Assembly (NCBI GenBank): GCA_023548195.1
Contig: JAJHZJ010000419.1
Span: 3,240,273-3,304,272, forward strand
DNA length: 64,000 bases
Direction: 5' to 3'
Origin: Bettongia penicillata ogilbyi
Taxonomy: Eukaryota > Chordata > Mammalia > Diprotodontia > Potoroidae
Shown one piece after another: positions 1 to 11,835 of this stretch. A program made the position numbers and the translations under genes. The notes beneath the pieces were generated by a model. That model was not told the origin of the DNA and did no database searches. It saw nothing but the letters and a program-made list of their open reading frames with translations. Each line of letters starts with the position of its first letter. Position 1 is the stretch's first letter.

Positions 1-635
1 CAGAAAGACATAATGAAGGAGATTTCTAGCCCAGGATAGCCTAGAGAGCCAACAGGAAGGGTCTGTCTCATAGGGCATGGAGTGGAGCACAGCCCAACCT
101 AGGCTGTGTGCCCCAGGAAGAAGAGGACTGGAACAGGTCTCAGGGGCAAAATCCCCAGCAGCAGTAGAGGTTCTCAGATCCCTCAACCCACAAACCCCAA
201 AGGCATCTTCAGAGGTTAGTGAAAAAGCATTTTCACCTTGGTGACAAGGGAGCAGGGTCCTCCCCTAGCACCAGCCCCAGGCAGTGGCAGAGGCAGCAGC
301 AATGGTAGCCAGCAGCATCCATTTGTGGAGCCATTGGCCTGAAGCTTCTGAGGGAATTGAGCTGCTAATGTGGGTCTCAGCCCTGAACACAGCCTTGCAG
401 TGAGGAAGAGTGCTGTCCTGATAGAGTTGCAGACTGTTGTGGAGAGAGAATTCTACTACTCTTAGACTCTGGGCAGAAAAGATTTTGGCTGCTCCCAGAA
501 CAGTGCGCAGGTGAGGAAAGGAGTTAACTGCTCTTCCTTGATTGTGCCACCTTGGAAGAACTGAGAACTTACAGGTCCCCAGACTATACCTTCCTCTTGA
601 CAAAGGACTCAAAAGTCAAATAACTGGCTGAGAAA

Positions 636-1751
636 ATGCCAAAAAAGGGGAAAAAAATAAGACTATAGAGGGCTACTTTTTTAGTGAACAGGTTGGTGAA
701 CAGGCATTTTCTTCCATCCTTTCAAATGAGGAAAAACAAAACATAACTTCAGAGGAAGTCAAGCATTCTGCTTCCAAAACCTCCAAAATAAATATGCAGT
801 AGTCTCAGGTCATGGAAGAGCTCAAAAAGGACTTTGAAAATCAAGTAAGAGAGGTAGAGCAAAAATTGGGAAGAGAAATGAGAATGATGCAAGAAAATCA
901 TGTAAAGCAAGTCAACAGTTTGCTAAAGGAGACTAAAAAAATATACCGAAGAAAATAACACCTTTAAAAATAGAATAACCCAAATGGCAAAAGAGGTCCA
1001 AAAAGCCAATGAGGAGGAGAACACTTTAAAAAGCAGAACTGGCCAAATGGAAAAGGAGGTTCAAAAGCTGACTGAAAAACAATAGTTCTTTAAAAATTAA
1101 AATGGAACGGATGGAAGCTAATAACTTTATGAGAAACCAAGAAATTACAAAACAAAACCAAAAGAATGAAAAAATAGAAGATAATGTGAAATATCTCATT
1201 GGAAAAACAACTGACCAGGAAAACAGATCCAGGAGAGAAAATTTTAAAATTATAGGACTACCTGAAAACCATGATCAAAAAACAGAGCCTAGACATCATC
1301 TTCCAAGAAATTATCAAGGAAAACTGCCCTGATATTCTAGAACCAGAAGGCAAAATAAATATTGAAAGAATCCACCAATCACCTCCTGAAAGAGATTAAA
1401 AAAGAGAAACTCCTAGGAATGTTGTAGCCAAATTTCAGAGTTCCCTGGTCAAGGAGAAAATATAGCAAGCAGCTAGAAAGAAACAATTTGATTATCATGG
1501 AAATACAATCAGGATAACACAAGATCTAACAGCTTCTACATCAAGGCATCGAGGGCTTGGAATATGATATTCCAAAGGTCAAAGGAACTAGGATTAAAAT
1601 CAAGAATTGCCACCCAGAAAATTGAGTATAATACTGCAGGGGAAAAAAATCATCATTCAATGAAATAGAGGACTTTCAAGCATTCTTGATGAAAAGACCA
1701 GAGCTGAAAAGAACATTTGACTTTCAAACAGAAGAATTAAGAGAAGCGTGA
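636..1751 (+). pseudogene. L1/HAL1 ORF1 pseudogene (copy 1)
   Basis: The start codon sits in the same MPKKGKK-type context as the copies at 32312 and 24170. A frame change within the A-run near 650-657 gives a stop (TAG) within eleven codons. Further shifts occur near 940-960 and 1075-1090, so no frame is long. The readable middle, 1102-1332, contains the coiled-coil end and the start of the RRM-like domain (NFKIIGLPENHDQ). The C-terminal part is readable to the RPELKR region before a TGA. In intact elements the product is a trimeric RNA-binding chaperone of the retrotransposition particle; this copy cannot make it. Confidence 0.8.
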
Positions 1752-1879
1752 AAAGGTAAACAGGAAAGAGAAATGATAAGGGACTTAACAAAGTTAAACT
1801 GTTTACATTCCTACATGGAAAGACAATGTTTGTAACCCTGGAAACTTTTTCTCAGTATTTGGGTAATTGGAGGGATTAT

Positions 1880-2015
<136 letters not shown>

Positions 2016-2939
2016 AGAGAGCACAGGATGGGTAGAATAGGAAGGGATCATATCTAAAAAAATAAAGCTAAGAGGAATATATTGGGAGGAGAAAGGGAGA
2101 AATGCAATGGGGCAAATTATCTCATAAAAGAGGCAGGAAAAAAGCTTTTTCAATGGAGGGGGAAAGAGGGGAGGTGAGGAGAAAAAAGTGATGCTTACTC
2201 TTATCACATTAGGCTTAAGGAGGGAATAACATGCACACTCAATTTGGTATGAAAACCTATCTTACACTACATGAAAGTAGGGGAGAAGGGGATAAGCATG
2301 GTGGGGGAGATGATGGAAGGGAGGGCAAATGAAAGGAGAGAGCAATTAGAAGTAAACACTCTTGGGGAGGGGCAGGGTCAAAGGAGAAAACAGAAGAAAT
2401 TGGGGGCAGGATAAGATGGAGGGAAATATAGTTAATCTTACACAGCATGACTATTTTAGAAGTCATTTGCAAAACTACACATATAAAACCTATATTGAAT
2501 TGTTTGTCTTCTCAGTGTGGATGGGTGAGGAGGTAGTAAGGAAGAGAAGTTGGAACTCAAAATTTTAGAAACAAATGTTGTGAATTGGTTTTGCACACAA
2601 CTGTGAAATAACAAATACAGGTAATGGGGTATAAGAATTTATCTTGCCCTACAAGACAAGAGAGAAGATGGGGATAAGGGAAGGGAGGACTGTTAGAAGG
2701 GAGGGTAGATTGGTGGAAGGGGTAATCAGAATGTTTTGTGTTTTGGGGTAGAGGGAGGGAAGAGATGGGGAAAAAATTTGGAATCCAAAATTTTGTGGAA
2801 ATCAATGTTGAAAACTAAAAGTAAATAAATAAACATTTTTTAAAAAATAAAGCTAAAGGTTAAGTGAATCACTGAGAGACAGGAGGCTCTAATTTAAGCC
2901 CTAGGAATGGATAGAAGAACCAAGTATAGGAACCTGAGT

Positions 2940-3160
2940 AAAGCTGAAGATACAGCAGGGGATGGTTTAGGGGTGGGGAGGGGCTATAAAAAGCTGCTCT
3001 TCTAGAGCTGCGGTTGTCAGAAGCATTCAATTGACAAGAGGCTTCAATTGACTGGCTCCTGATTGGTGTAAGAAAGAAGTGACCTCATTGACCAGCATCT
3101 TCCAGTGATAGCACCCTTCAGTGCCCCATAGTGTTGGAAAAAGGTGAAGTTTTTCACTAG
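2940..3160 (+). mobile_element. Possible LTR fragment with TATA motif
   Basis: A G-rich stretch leads into GGGCTATAAAAAGC near 2980-2993 and a sequence starting CTGCTCTTCTAG, which resembles an LTR U3/R junction. I see no second LTR, polyadenylation signal or target duplication. It could equally be a unique TATA-like sequence. Confidence 0.3.
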
Positions 3161-3249
3161 TGTTGTGGTCCTCTTTGAAAAAGAAGGACAAACACAACCT
3201 GTAAGTATTCCAAGTTGTTTGAATGGGGACGCAGCCAGTTGGGTAACTC

Positions 3250-3440
3250 AACTCTTCCTCTCTCTCTCTCCTTCTTCTCCTCTTTAAAAGAAAGTAAATT
3301 TTGATGTCTGCAAACTGCCCAGTTAACTTGGGGTTTACTGGTTAGATTCCTTCCTTTCTTTATCTTTCTTCCTTTCTTGTTTCTTTTTTCTTTCTTTTTT
3401 TCTGTCTCTCTCTCTTTCTTTCTTTGCCTTCTCTCACTCA
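3250..3440 (+). repeat. CT-rich low-complexity tract
   Basis: Two pyrimidine blocks (CTCT at about 3255-3290; CTTT/TTTC at about 3345-3440) flank a short non-repetitive stretch. The second block leads into a SINE 3' tail. Confidence 0.8.
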
Positions 3441-3516
3441 AATCAAAGTCAACTGCAAGTCATGTCATCATTTTCCTGATGTCATGATCCTCTTCGAAAA
3501 TGAAGGACAAACACAA
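3435..3516 (+). mobile_element. SINE 3' fragment (CTCAAATCAAAGTCAACTGC type)
   Basis: It matches the 3' part of the SINEs at 13329-13675, 38848-39172, 46495-46632 and 51418-51612: CACTCAAATCAAAGTCAA, then TGATGTCATG, then a GAAGGACAAACACAA tail. The 5' tRNA-like head is missing. A similar short tail (CTTTGAAAAAGAAGGACAAA) lies at about 3170-3195. Confidence 0.75.
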
Positions 3517-4478
3517 TTAGGGTTTGTTGCTCTCTGTTAACAGCCGTATCATAAATGGACCAATTATATTGAAATCTATAGTCCAGAGTAGTGAATTACC
3601 CTGTTTTACTCCTTCATGTGCTTCCTTGCCTGGTTCCTATACCTGTGTGACTAATCTTCAATATAGCTATTGAGGGCGTTGGGGGGATCTGGGGCTATGT
3701 GTATATTGTGACATATTTTACTATTTACATATTTGCTTTTTAATATATTGGCATCTATAATATTATTTATTTTGACTTACTGTTAAATGGTTATGTGTAA
3801 TATGTAAAACTGTTATTGTGAGTGCCTTGTTGTGTAAATATTTGTGGATCCATTACCTTGTGGATAGTTGTGTGTATGGAAAAAATACATTGGAATTGGG
3901 GCTCTAGAGCCAGTATGGTGAATAGGGAGCATATATTTCTCCTCAACTGGGTTATCCCTAGGATCCTGAGAGAGTTCAAATATCATTGTGTACTGGTGGT
4001 CTGTCTTGGGCACATAGATCTACTAGTTAAAGGCGAAGTTAAATGAGTGAGTTTAACCCAGAGAGAGTTGAGGTATTTGAAATACCCCATAGGATTCATA
4101 TTCTGTGACATGATTTGGTTGCTTATAACCCACTTTGTCTCTAGATTTCACCTCTATTCTCACAGTTATGTTACACAAAAGGAAAAGACAAACTAGATAA
4201 AAGATTAGCCAAAGCTTTGACATTACCAGCATCAATGAAGGTCGCATGAAGAGGCAAGTTGATTAGGGTGTACATGCGGGGAAACTTGCAATCAAATATC
4301 TTTGATAATGATCTCATATTCAGGATATATAGGGAAATAACACAAATAGATAAGACCAATAGGATTGGTCTTAGGATAAGCAGAGCACTTGAACAAGTAG
4401 TTTTCAAAAGAAAAATTAGAAACTGTTAGGAACCATATGAAAGTTTGCTCCAAATAACTAAAAATGAGCAATGAAAGA
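3517..4478. other. No recognised feature
   Basis: AT-rich sequence without long open frames, splice-flanked coding segments or clear repeats. A weak L1 3' relic may cover about 4190-4450 in the plus sense (ATATCTTTGATAATGATCTC, then AGGATATATAGGGAAATAAC), but I would not call it with confidence. Confidence 0.4.
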
Positions 4479-4587
4479 GGTATGCAGAGGTGTTTGTGAT
4501 ACAATGGGAAAATCCTTGGATCTTCAGTCAGAAGACCTAAATTCAGAATTTGTCTCTGTCACTTACCACACAATGACCCTGGGCAAG
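4479..4587 (+). mobile_element. MIR-type SINE, 5' half
   Basis: It has the MIR-like order: a tRNA-derived head, GACCTAAATTCAGAATTTG, then CACTTACC and TGACCCTGGGCAAG. It stops exactly where the LTR at 4588 begins. The matching 3' part resumes near 5089, so the LTR inserted into this SINE. Confidence 0.7.
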
Positions 4588-5088
4588 TGTAATAGCAAGG
4601 ACCCCAACATACTTGCTGTACAGGTTTTTATATCTGTATTTCTAAAAGGAAAGCAACTTTTGAGGGGTCAACAATCACCTTAATCAAGCACATATCATTC
4701 ACTTAGTTCAGAGGGATAGTTTAGCATCCTGAACTTCAGAGAAACTACAAATAGAGAAATAAAAATCAACAGGTATGGCTTCCAACTGCCTGACCACAAG
4801 CAATACATGCATAGTTACCAGAGAGAGAGGAGCACCAACATCTGGTTTTTCAAAGGGAGGAGGGAACTCCTTAGGGCCTACCCAGAGTCTCTTCTGTCCA
4901 AACAAACACTTCCAATGAGTAAACCCCAAAGTAAAACCTCACTTCAAAGTACTTACACACTTTTCAGAGCTGGAGGGCAGGACTCTCTGATCTAGCACCT
5001 CAGTAGAAATTAACAATAAGTATTGAGGACTCTTAATGGGCAGGGAAGATCTTTAACCCTTCCCCCACCTACCATTAACCTTATGTTA
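4588..5088 (-). mobile_element. Solo LTR, family A, copy 1
   Basis: On the minus strand this aligns throughout with the LTR at 30756-30873 plus 32993-33449. Shared segments include GCCCATTAAGAG, TTTTACTTTGGGG, CATTGGAAGTGTTTGTTTGG, GGCAGTTGGAAGCC and GTGATTGTTGACCCCTCAAA. The minus-strand 3' end reads ATTACA, the inverted complement of the TGTAAT start of copy 3. No internal retroviral sequence flanks it, so it is a solo LTR. It splits a MIR. The right boundary is uncertain by about 10 bases because that end is diverged. Confidence 0.75.
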
Positions 5089-5160
5089 CCAAGGAGAGGG
5101 TTGGACTAGGTGACTTCTGAAGCCCCTTCTAGCTCAAACTTTATGATCCTTTGACCTTGT
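5089..5160 (+). mobile_element. MIR-type SINE, 3' half
   Basis: GGTTGGACTAGGTGACTTCT followed by CCCCTTCTAGCTC and TTTATGATCC is the typical MIR 3' region. It continues the 5' half that ends at 4587. Confidence 0.65.
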
Positions 5161-5280
5161 CCCCGGCACATTGTCAAAGAGGCAAAATAGAAATCAGTAG
5201 ATGTAGGCAGGGTTGAAGAAAATCAGGTATGTTAAAACACTGTGGATGAAGCTGTGAACTGGTCCAACCATTCTGCAATT

Positions 5281-5515
5281 CAGTCAACAAACATTTCTTA
5301 AGCACCTACTAGGTTCCAATTTCTGAGCTAAGTGATGGCATACAAATACAAAAAAAAAAAAAAAGATAGTTCCTGCCCTCAAGAAGCTTACAATCTAGTG
5401 AGGGAAGAAAATGCACAAAAAAGCTGAAAATTGAGGAGTGGAAAAGGTACCCAGGATGGAGAAGTTCAAGAGAGTGTAGCCATGTAGGAAATAAAGAAAT
5501 GTCTGGCCTAGGCAC
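5281..5515 (-). mobile_element. L2 3' end
   Basis: On the plus strand AACAAACATTTCTTAAGCACC, a poly-A block, CCTGCCCTCAAGAAGCTTAC and AATCTAGTG form the reverse of an L2 3' terminus. The 5' part toward 5515 is diverged. Confidence 0.7.
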
Positions 5516-5654
5516 CTTCCTTAAATGGAGGCTTTTGGAGGAGCTTTAGAGCCACCTTCCACTTAGAGAGGCAGAGAATATCAAGAATACTGATGAGGTA
5601 AAAGGACCAAAACAAAAGAAATCTGTATGATGAGGTTCCTGGGGTATGAGTCAA

Positions 5655-6060
5655 TTTAAAATTATATTAAACAAATGACTAAAATGTCTTTTTCCTTTGA
5701 CCTGAAGATCTTACTGTTAAGCATTCACCCCCAAAAGATAAAGAAAATAATCTCTATATAAAAATTTTTTTATAGAAACAAAAAAGTGGGAACAAACATG
5801 TCCATTAATCAGAAAATGGTTACACAAATTGTAGTCCATGAATGTAAAGAAATATTACCATGTTGTAAAAAATGATGAACATAGTAAATATAAAGAAGCA
5901 TAGGAAAACATGAATTGATGAGGAAGCAGAGTAAACAGAACCAGGAAAACAGTAGAAACAACTACTATGACAGTAAATAAAAAGAACCAAAAATTAAGCA
6001 ATGCTATGTGATCATAATGACCAAATCTGTCTTCAGAAAAGCAATGGAGTAAATAATAAT
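5655..6060 (+). mobile_element. L1 3' end fragment (end of ORF2 / 3' UTR)
   Basis: It retains the end-of-ORF2 word order: ACAAACATGTCCATTAATCA, an AATGGTTACACAAATTG-type segment, AAATGATGAACATAG and GAAAACATGAATTGATG, followed by CAGAACCAGGA. Heavily diverged, with stops in all frames. Confidence 0.65.
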
Positions 6061-6684
6061 GAATAAATAATTTTACATCCTTCTTGGCAGAGGAGGGATA
6101 CTTTGGGTGTAGAATATTGTTACACCAGCACACTAAGCTTATGTGTTGCTTAGTTTTCTTAAAAACTTTGCTTTCTCTTTCTTTTTTAATTTTTGCCACA
6201 AAAATGATTTATAGATGAAGGGAAGGGAGTAAGGAATCATAAATGATGTTAATGAAACTAGAGGATAGCAATAATAATTTGAAAAGATGGTACATTTTAA
6301 AAAACAGCCTAAAGGGGTTTTTTAAAGCTATTTATACTTGGGTTAATTGGAAAATGAATTTGAAAAAATATTATCTTAAATGTATTACTCATATTCAGTG
6401 GGTAGCACAAAGTGTGTATTTTTAAAATGAAGAGATTTGAAAGATAATAGCCTGAGGCAATTTTATATAAAAGAGGCTAACTCAAATTTTCTACATTTCT
6501 TTCTTTTTGAAAAAAAATTCCTAAGGATTATTTACAATTTAATAAAAATATTTCTTGATGTAACTGGTTTGTACTGTAATATGATGGAGGTTTTATTGGA
6601 GAATATTTGGGCCTATATGATTAGAATTTAGTGTATATCATATTGTTTTGCGGGGATGGGCTTGTGATTTCATTGGTGGCTAAG
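6061..6684. other. AT-rich sequence, no recognised feature
   Basis: Low-GC sequence with only short open frames. No repeat family was recognised. Confidence 0.4.
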
Positions 6685-6910
6685 GGTAGCAGGTTTTCAA
6701 ACTTTTTGGTCTCAGACCTTCTTTATACTCTTAAAAATTATTGGGCTCCAAAGAGATTTTGTTTATGTAGGTTATGTCTATCAATATTCACTGTGTTCAA
6801 AATTAAAATGTCCTAGTATTGTTATGCAAATAGCTTTGACCTCACAGACCCCCTGAAAGAGGCTCATGACCATCAAGAATCCTTGGATTACACTTTGTGA
6901 ATCTAGGGTC
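6685..6910 (+). mobile_element. hAT-type DNA transposon fossil
   Basis: One end reads GGTTTTCAAACTTTTTGGTC, then CTTAAAAATTATTGGGCTCC and AAAGAGATTTTGTTTATGT. The other end reads TTGGATTACACTTTGTGAA, which pairs imperfectly with the first as a terminal inverted repeat. This combination is familiar from an old mammalian hAT family whose name I cannot recall with certainty. At about 225 bases it is a deleted, non-autonomous copy. No clear 8-bp target duplication is visible. Confidence 0.55.
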
Positions 6911-7159
6911 CTCAAACCAGAGTTGGTGGAGGGAAATTCTGTTAAGGAAATTTCCTCTGCCAGTGCATATTGGAAACTGTTCTGCATTTTATACTCTTAG
7001 TTGTCTAGGACCCTGAGAAATTTAGTGACTTAAAGTGTTTAGAGCCTCATATAGTATGTTAATGGTTATATATCAATATATGTATATAGATATAACTATA
7101 TATGCTTATCAATAGTTAATTGTGCTAAGCTAAGCTAATTGATGCTGTCTTTCTATCCT

Positions 7160-7240
7160 CTAAGCTACTTTTCATATCTATATCTACACATGTATATACA
7201 CATGTATATACACATATATACATATATATCTTGTGTGTGT
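7160..7240 (+). repeat. TA/CA-rich microsatellite
   Basis: Interrupted units such as ACATGTATATAC recur between about 7165 and 7240, ending in a TGTGTGTCTGTG stretch. Confidence 0.8.
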
Positions 7241-7469
7241 CTGTGTCTGATGACATAATTAAGTGATTAGCCATGTGAAAGTCAGTGGAGGGATAGAAGA
7301 AAAATATCAAAGCTGATTAGCAATTTTTTTTGTTGAATATTAACCATTATCATAATGATCCAAAGTAATTTATTACATTTTGGCAATTTAGTCCCGTGAA
7401 TATTATTGCTGCTGTTCATTCATTTCAGTTGTGTCTGACTTTTTTCCCCATAATTTATTCATTTATTTG

Positions 7470-8215
7470 TTTTCAGTTTTCAACAATCACTTCCATAAAT
7501 TCCAAATTTTCTCCCCCTCCCTCCCCAAGGCAACATGCAATCTTATATGTGTTCTACACATACATTCCTATTAAACACATTTTCACGTTAGTCATGTTGC
7601 ATAGTAGAATTAAAATGAATGGGAGAAATCATGAGAAAAACAAAACACAACATAACAAAAGAGAAAATAGTTGCTTCATTCTGCGTTCCAACTCTATAGT
7701 TGTTTCTCTGGATGTGGACAGCATTTTGCATCATGAGTCCTTTGAAAATGTTTTAGATCCTTACATTGCTTGCTTGAAGAGCTAAGTCTATCAAAAGCAG
7801 TCCCCTCACACTTATATAATGTTGTGCTGGTTCTGCTCACTTCACTCAGCCTCAGCTCATAAAAGTCTTTCCAGGTTTTTCTGAAGTCTGCCTGATCATC
7901 ATTTCTTATAGCACAGTAGTATTCCATTACATTCATATACCACAACTTGTTCAGCCATTCCCCAGTTGATGGGCATTCCCTCAGTTTCCAGTTCTTGGCC
8001 ACCACAAAGAGAGCTGCTATAAATATTTTTGTATGTGTTTGTCCTTTTCCCATTTTTATGATCTCTTTGAGATACAACCATAGAAGCATTGCTGGGTCAA
8101 AGGGTATGCACATTTTAGTAGCCCTTTGGGCTTAGTTCCTCCAAATTGCTCTCCAGAATGGCTTGATAAGCTCCCAGCTCCGCCAAAAATAAATTAATGT
8201 TCCAACAGAAAAATT
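7470..8215 (-). mobile_element. L1 3' end, antisense
   Basis: Read on the minus strand this is the C-terminal end of ORF2 and the 3' UTR. A residual frame (8113 down to 7694) contains IPFDPAMLLW, FIAALFVVAKNWKLRECP and WYMNVMEYYCAIRNDD. These correspond to the end of LINE-1 ORF2p, where human L1 has a similar MEYYAAIKND-type motif. It is 5' truncated like most L1 insertions. Confidence 0.85.
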
Positions 8216-8219
8216 CTAT

Positions 8220-8815
8220 AGAGGATTGTGGAGAAAAGTTTTTATGTTTATCTCCCTAAATTATTAGTTTAGATCTATCCTCAGGTTCTAAGTTTTCTTT
8301 TTCTGTCTATGCTTCTTTTTAAGAATTAGTTTCACTTAACTTCTCCCTTAGAGAAATATAGGTAAGTTGCATCCCTCCTATCACAGGACTCTCCTAGCCG
8401 TAGGTGACTTAATTAAGAGTATCCAAGGAGATATTATATGATTTCTTGCCAGTGTTTTTCATGTGGTCCTCCCTTAGGTTATAAAAATCTCTGTAAAGAG
8501 AAGCACAGAGGAACTCTCTGTGTGGGGGAGAAGGGTCCCAGTTGTTCAGGCATTCCCAGTTGTTTGTATATATAGGTCCTGCTAAATTCCCCCTAAACTG
8601 TGAACCTGGGATGACAAACAACTGATTGAACTACTTGATTCAGGCTGCAATGGCTGTATTCTATTGGAAAAGAGGCTATGGATTGACACCTCTTCTTGAG
8701 TATTCTTTCAATAAATCTCACTTTGTGTCTACTGTCCTCACTTATAGAATTTGTTAATTTGAACCTAGCTAGCATAGCCTGACTTGTATTTCCAGGATAA
8801 TTCAATATTCTACCC
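8220..8815 (+). mobile_element. Solo LTR-like element (second type)
   Basis: A TATAAAA box lies at 8480-8486, followed about 230 bases later by AATAAA at 8710-8715 and a CACTTTGTGTCTACTGTCC-type tail, the U3-R-U5 order of a retroviral LTR. Outer boundaries are estimated, and no internal retroviral region adjoins it. It differs from family A. No target duplication was confirmed. Confidence 0.55.
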
Positions 8816-9304
8816 AGTGCACAAGAGGTCTTCCCTTAGATATTTTAATATTTTGTGGATGAATGCAGCACTTAAGTGAGCCCTCTATTTTCTGTAGGTG
8901 TGGATGCATGACTGGTCTACCTACTTTTCTAATCATTCATTTATAAGCATATATTTTAGTTTCCTTTAAATATGTAAGTGTATTTTTTAATCTTTCAAAT
9001 CCTAAAAAAGTATGAAAAGATAAATATTTATGGAAAAGATTATTAGATATCAGATTTGTGTTGCTTGGGTCAGGGCTAGACCAAGAGTCTCTAATTGATC
9101 AAGAGTACCATGTTTTGAGGGTTTGGTGATGGAGTTTGAGCTTAGCTAGAGAATAAGATGTTTAGTGATTTACATGAACTGGATGTCTACCATAAACCTT
9201 GTAAGGTTGTCTTTCTTGCTGAAATGTTCATAAAAAGAGTTATTTTTGTCAAACTCTGTGTGTGGTCAAGGTGGGAAAAATGAATCGACTTCTGATTGGG
9301 GTGA

Positions 9305-10720
9305 TCTATTTATTTTATTTTTAAATTAAAAAAAATTTCCACTTTCATGTAAAAACATTTTAACATTCACTTAAAAAGATTTTGAGTTCCATATTTTCTC
9401 CCTCCTTTCCCTTTCCCCTTTTTTAGAAGGCAGACAATTTGATATAGATTATACATGTGCAGTCATGCAAAATATATTTCCATATTAATCATACTGTTAA
9501 AGAAAACACAAGACTCGCCACTCAAATAAAAAGCTCAAAGAAAAATAGTTGTTTAAGTATACTTCAATCTACATTCAGACTCCATCAGTTCTTCCTCTGG
9601 ATATGGATAGCATTTTTCAGCACAAGTCCTTCAGAACTGTCTTCAGTCACCATATTGCTGAGAATAGCTAAATCACAATTGGTCAGCATACAATATTGTT
9701 ACTACGTACAATGTTCTCCTGGTTTTTCTCACTTCACTTTGTATCAGATAAGTCTTTCCAGGTTTTTCTGAAAGGATTCTGCTCATAATTTCTTATAGCA
9801 CAATAATATTCTAACACGATCATATGCCACTTGTTTATTCATTCTCCAGTTGGTGGGCATACCTTCAATTTCCAATTCTTTGCCACTACAAAAGAAAGAG
9901 TTGTTATAAATGCTTTTGTACATATAAGTAGTTTTCCTTTTTCTTTGATTTCCTTGGGATACAAACTTAGAAGTAGCATTTCTAGGTCAGTTCACAATTC
10001 CACCACTAGTGTATTAGTATCCCAATTTTCCCACGTCCCCTCCAACGTATGTCATTTTCCTTTTCTATCATATTTGCCAATCTGATAGATGTGAGTTGGA
10101 ACCCCAGAGTTATTATAATTTGTATTTCTCTAATCAACAGAGAATTTCATATAACTATAGATTCTGAAAACTACCCATTTATATCCTTTGAGAACTTAAC
10201 AACTGAGGGATGGCTATTACAAATTTGTCTCAGTTCTCTGCATATTTGGGAAATGAGGCCTTTATCAGAGAAACTTGGTAAAAATTTTCCCCATTTTCTG
10301 CTTTCTTTCTAATCTTGGCTATATTGGTTTTATTTGTGCAAATAACCTAATGTAATAAAAATTACTCATTTTTCTTCCTGTAATGCTCTTTCTCCTGTTT
10401 GGTTATAAACTCTTCCTTCCTCCATAGATCTGACCCACACATTTTTCCATGTTCCCCTAGTTTGCTTGTTTTGCCCTTATCTTGTTATATAATATGAGAT
10501 GATGTTCTATGCCTAATTTTTACAAACTGTTTTCTAGTTTTCCCAGCAGTTTTTGTGAAATAGTGAGTTCTTGTCCCAAATGCTTGCATCTTTGTATTTA
10601 TCAAAACTAGGTTATATAATAATTTACTACTGTGTATTGTCTACCTATTCCACTGACCCACCACTCTATTTCTAAGCCAGTACCAGATTATGAGCTATTA
10701 ATATTGAAATTTAAATTTGT
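9305..10720 (-). mobile_element. L1 3' end, antisense, about 1.4 kb
   Basis: The minus-strand reading runs from inside ORF2 to the 3' UTR. On the plus strand the landmarks are ATACATGTGCAGTCATGCAA (3' UTR), TTCTTATAGCACAATAATAT, CATTCTCCAGTTGGTGGGCA, ATTTGTATTTCTCTAATCAA and CCCAGCAGTTTTTGTGAAAT. Many stops show it is old. Confidence 0.8.
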
Positions 10721-10734
10721 ATTTCTATGAAAAA

Positions 10735-11200
10735 TTGATGAAATATCCATACTTATCAAGTTGGTAGAGATGATTAAAAATATAAACAGTCTATTTGGGA
10801 TTATAGGCTTAATCTATTATTGAAAGACAGAAACACTAAGATACTGTTGGTTCAGTCATTCTGGAAAACAATTTAGAATTAGGCAAGAAAAGTGACTGGA
10901 ATGTTTATAGCTATGGAAAGTGTCCTGCTGGGAATATGGACTTTAAAACATTACTAATATCACTTCTGCAGTAGGAACAAAAGTATACCTTGTATTATGG
11001 ACATGATTGAACAAATTGTGGTATATGAATGTCACAAAATATTTCACACTAAGAAATGACTAATAATATTATATTCAGAGAATTCAAAGGAACTTGTATT
11101 GAACTGATGCAAAGAAAGTAAAATTAAGGAGAAAATATGTAAAGGAAAACAACATTAAAGGTCATCAGAATTAAGATGATTAGAATAAAATGTTGATTCT
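10735..11200 (+). mobile_element. L1 3' end fragment, head-to-head with previous
   Basis: Plus-sense L1 landmarks are TGTTGGTTCAGTCATTCTGG, AAATTGTGGTATATGAATG, AAGAAATGACTAATAAT and GAACTGATGCAAAGAAAG. It covers the same part of L1 as 9305-10100 but in the opposite orientation. The two therefore form an imperfect inverted pair rather than one twin-primed insertion. Confidence 0.65.
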
Positions 11201-11594
11201 AGAGAACTTGCAAAAAAAATTTTCCTTTGGAAATTTTAATTGAGAAGCTGGGTCCTACAGATGTGGAGGATTGCACAAGTTGTCTAACATGATTTATGGG
11301 CTAGTTTGCTTTGATTAAGTGTTTTTCTTTGTTTCAAAGGAGAATTTAATTAGGAAAGAAACCATTGGAAAATGACAGCAATGATAGTAAAACAGAAAAA
11401 GCATCAATGAAACTTTAAGTGCATGTGCAAACATTTATTTTATTTTTGTCTGAGAAATTTTCACTTAAGTCTTGCCTTAGTGTCTCACCACCTTCCATTT
11501 TTAAAGTTAGCTCCTATGATCCTAATGGTGGAAAAATAGTCATGGTTTTTCAAGGTATGTCAACCCAGGTAGGCTTTCAATAAGGATTTAGCAA

Positions 11595-11835
11595 TAAATT
11601 TATATGGCTGCTCAGTGTCATAGTGACTAGAGTGCTGAAGTTGGAGCCAGGAAAACCTGAATTCAAATCCTGCCTCAGATATGACCTGTGTGATTCTAGG
11701 CAAGTCACTTAACCTCTCTGTACATCAGTTTCCTTATCTGTAAAATGGGGATAATAACACCACTTACACATTGTGAAGATCCAATGAAATAACATATGTA
11801 AAATACTATACAAATGCTAATATAAAGGTGATTAA
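11595..11835 (+). mobile_element. CORE-type tRNA-derived SINE
   Basis: The order is a tRNA-related head (AGTGACTAGAGTGCTGAAG), TTCAAATCCTGCCTCAGA, GTGTGATTCTAGGCAAGTCA, CTTAACCTCTCTG, ATCTGTAAAATGGGGATAAT and the 3' end AAATACTATACAAATGCTA. It is nearly full length. Confidence 0.85.

Noticed and set aside
3000..3250. Small gene after the TATA-like motif at 2983
   Set aside because: No supported reading frame or splice sites; at most an LTR fragment.
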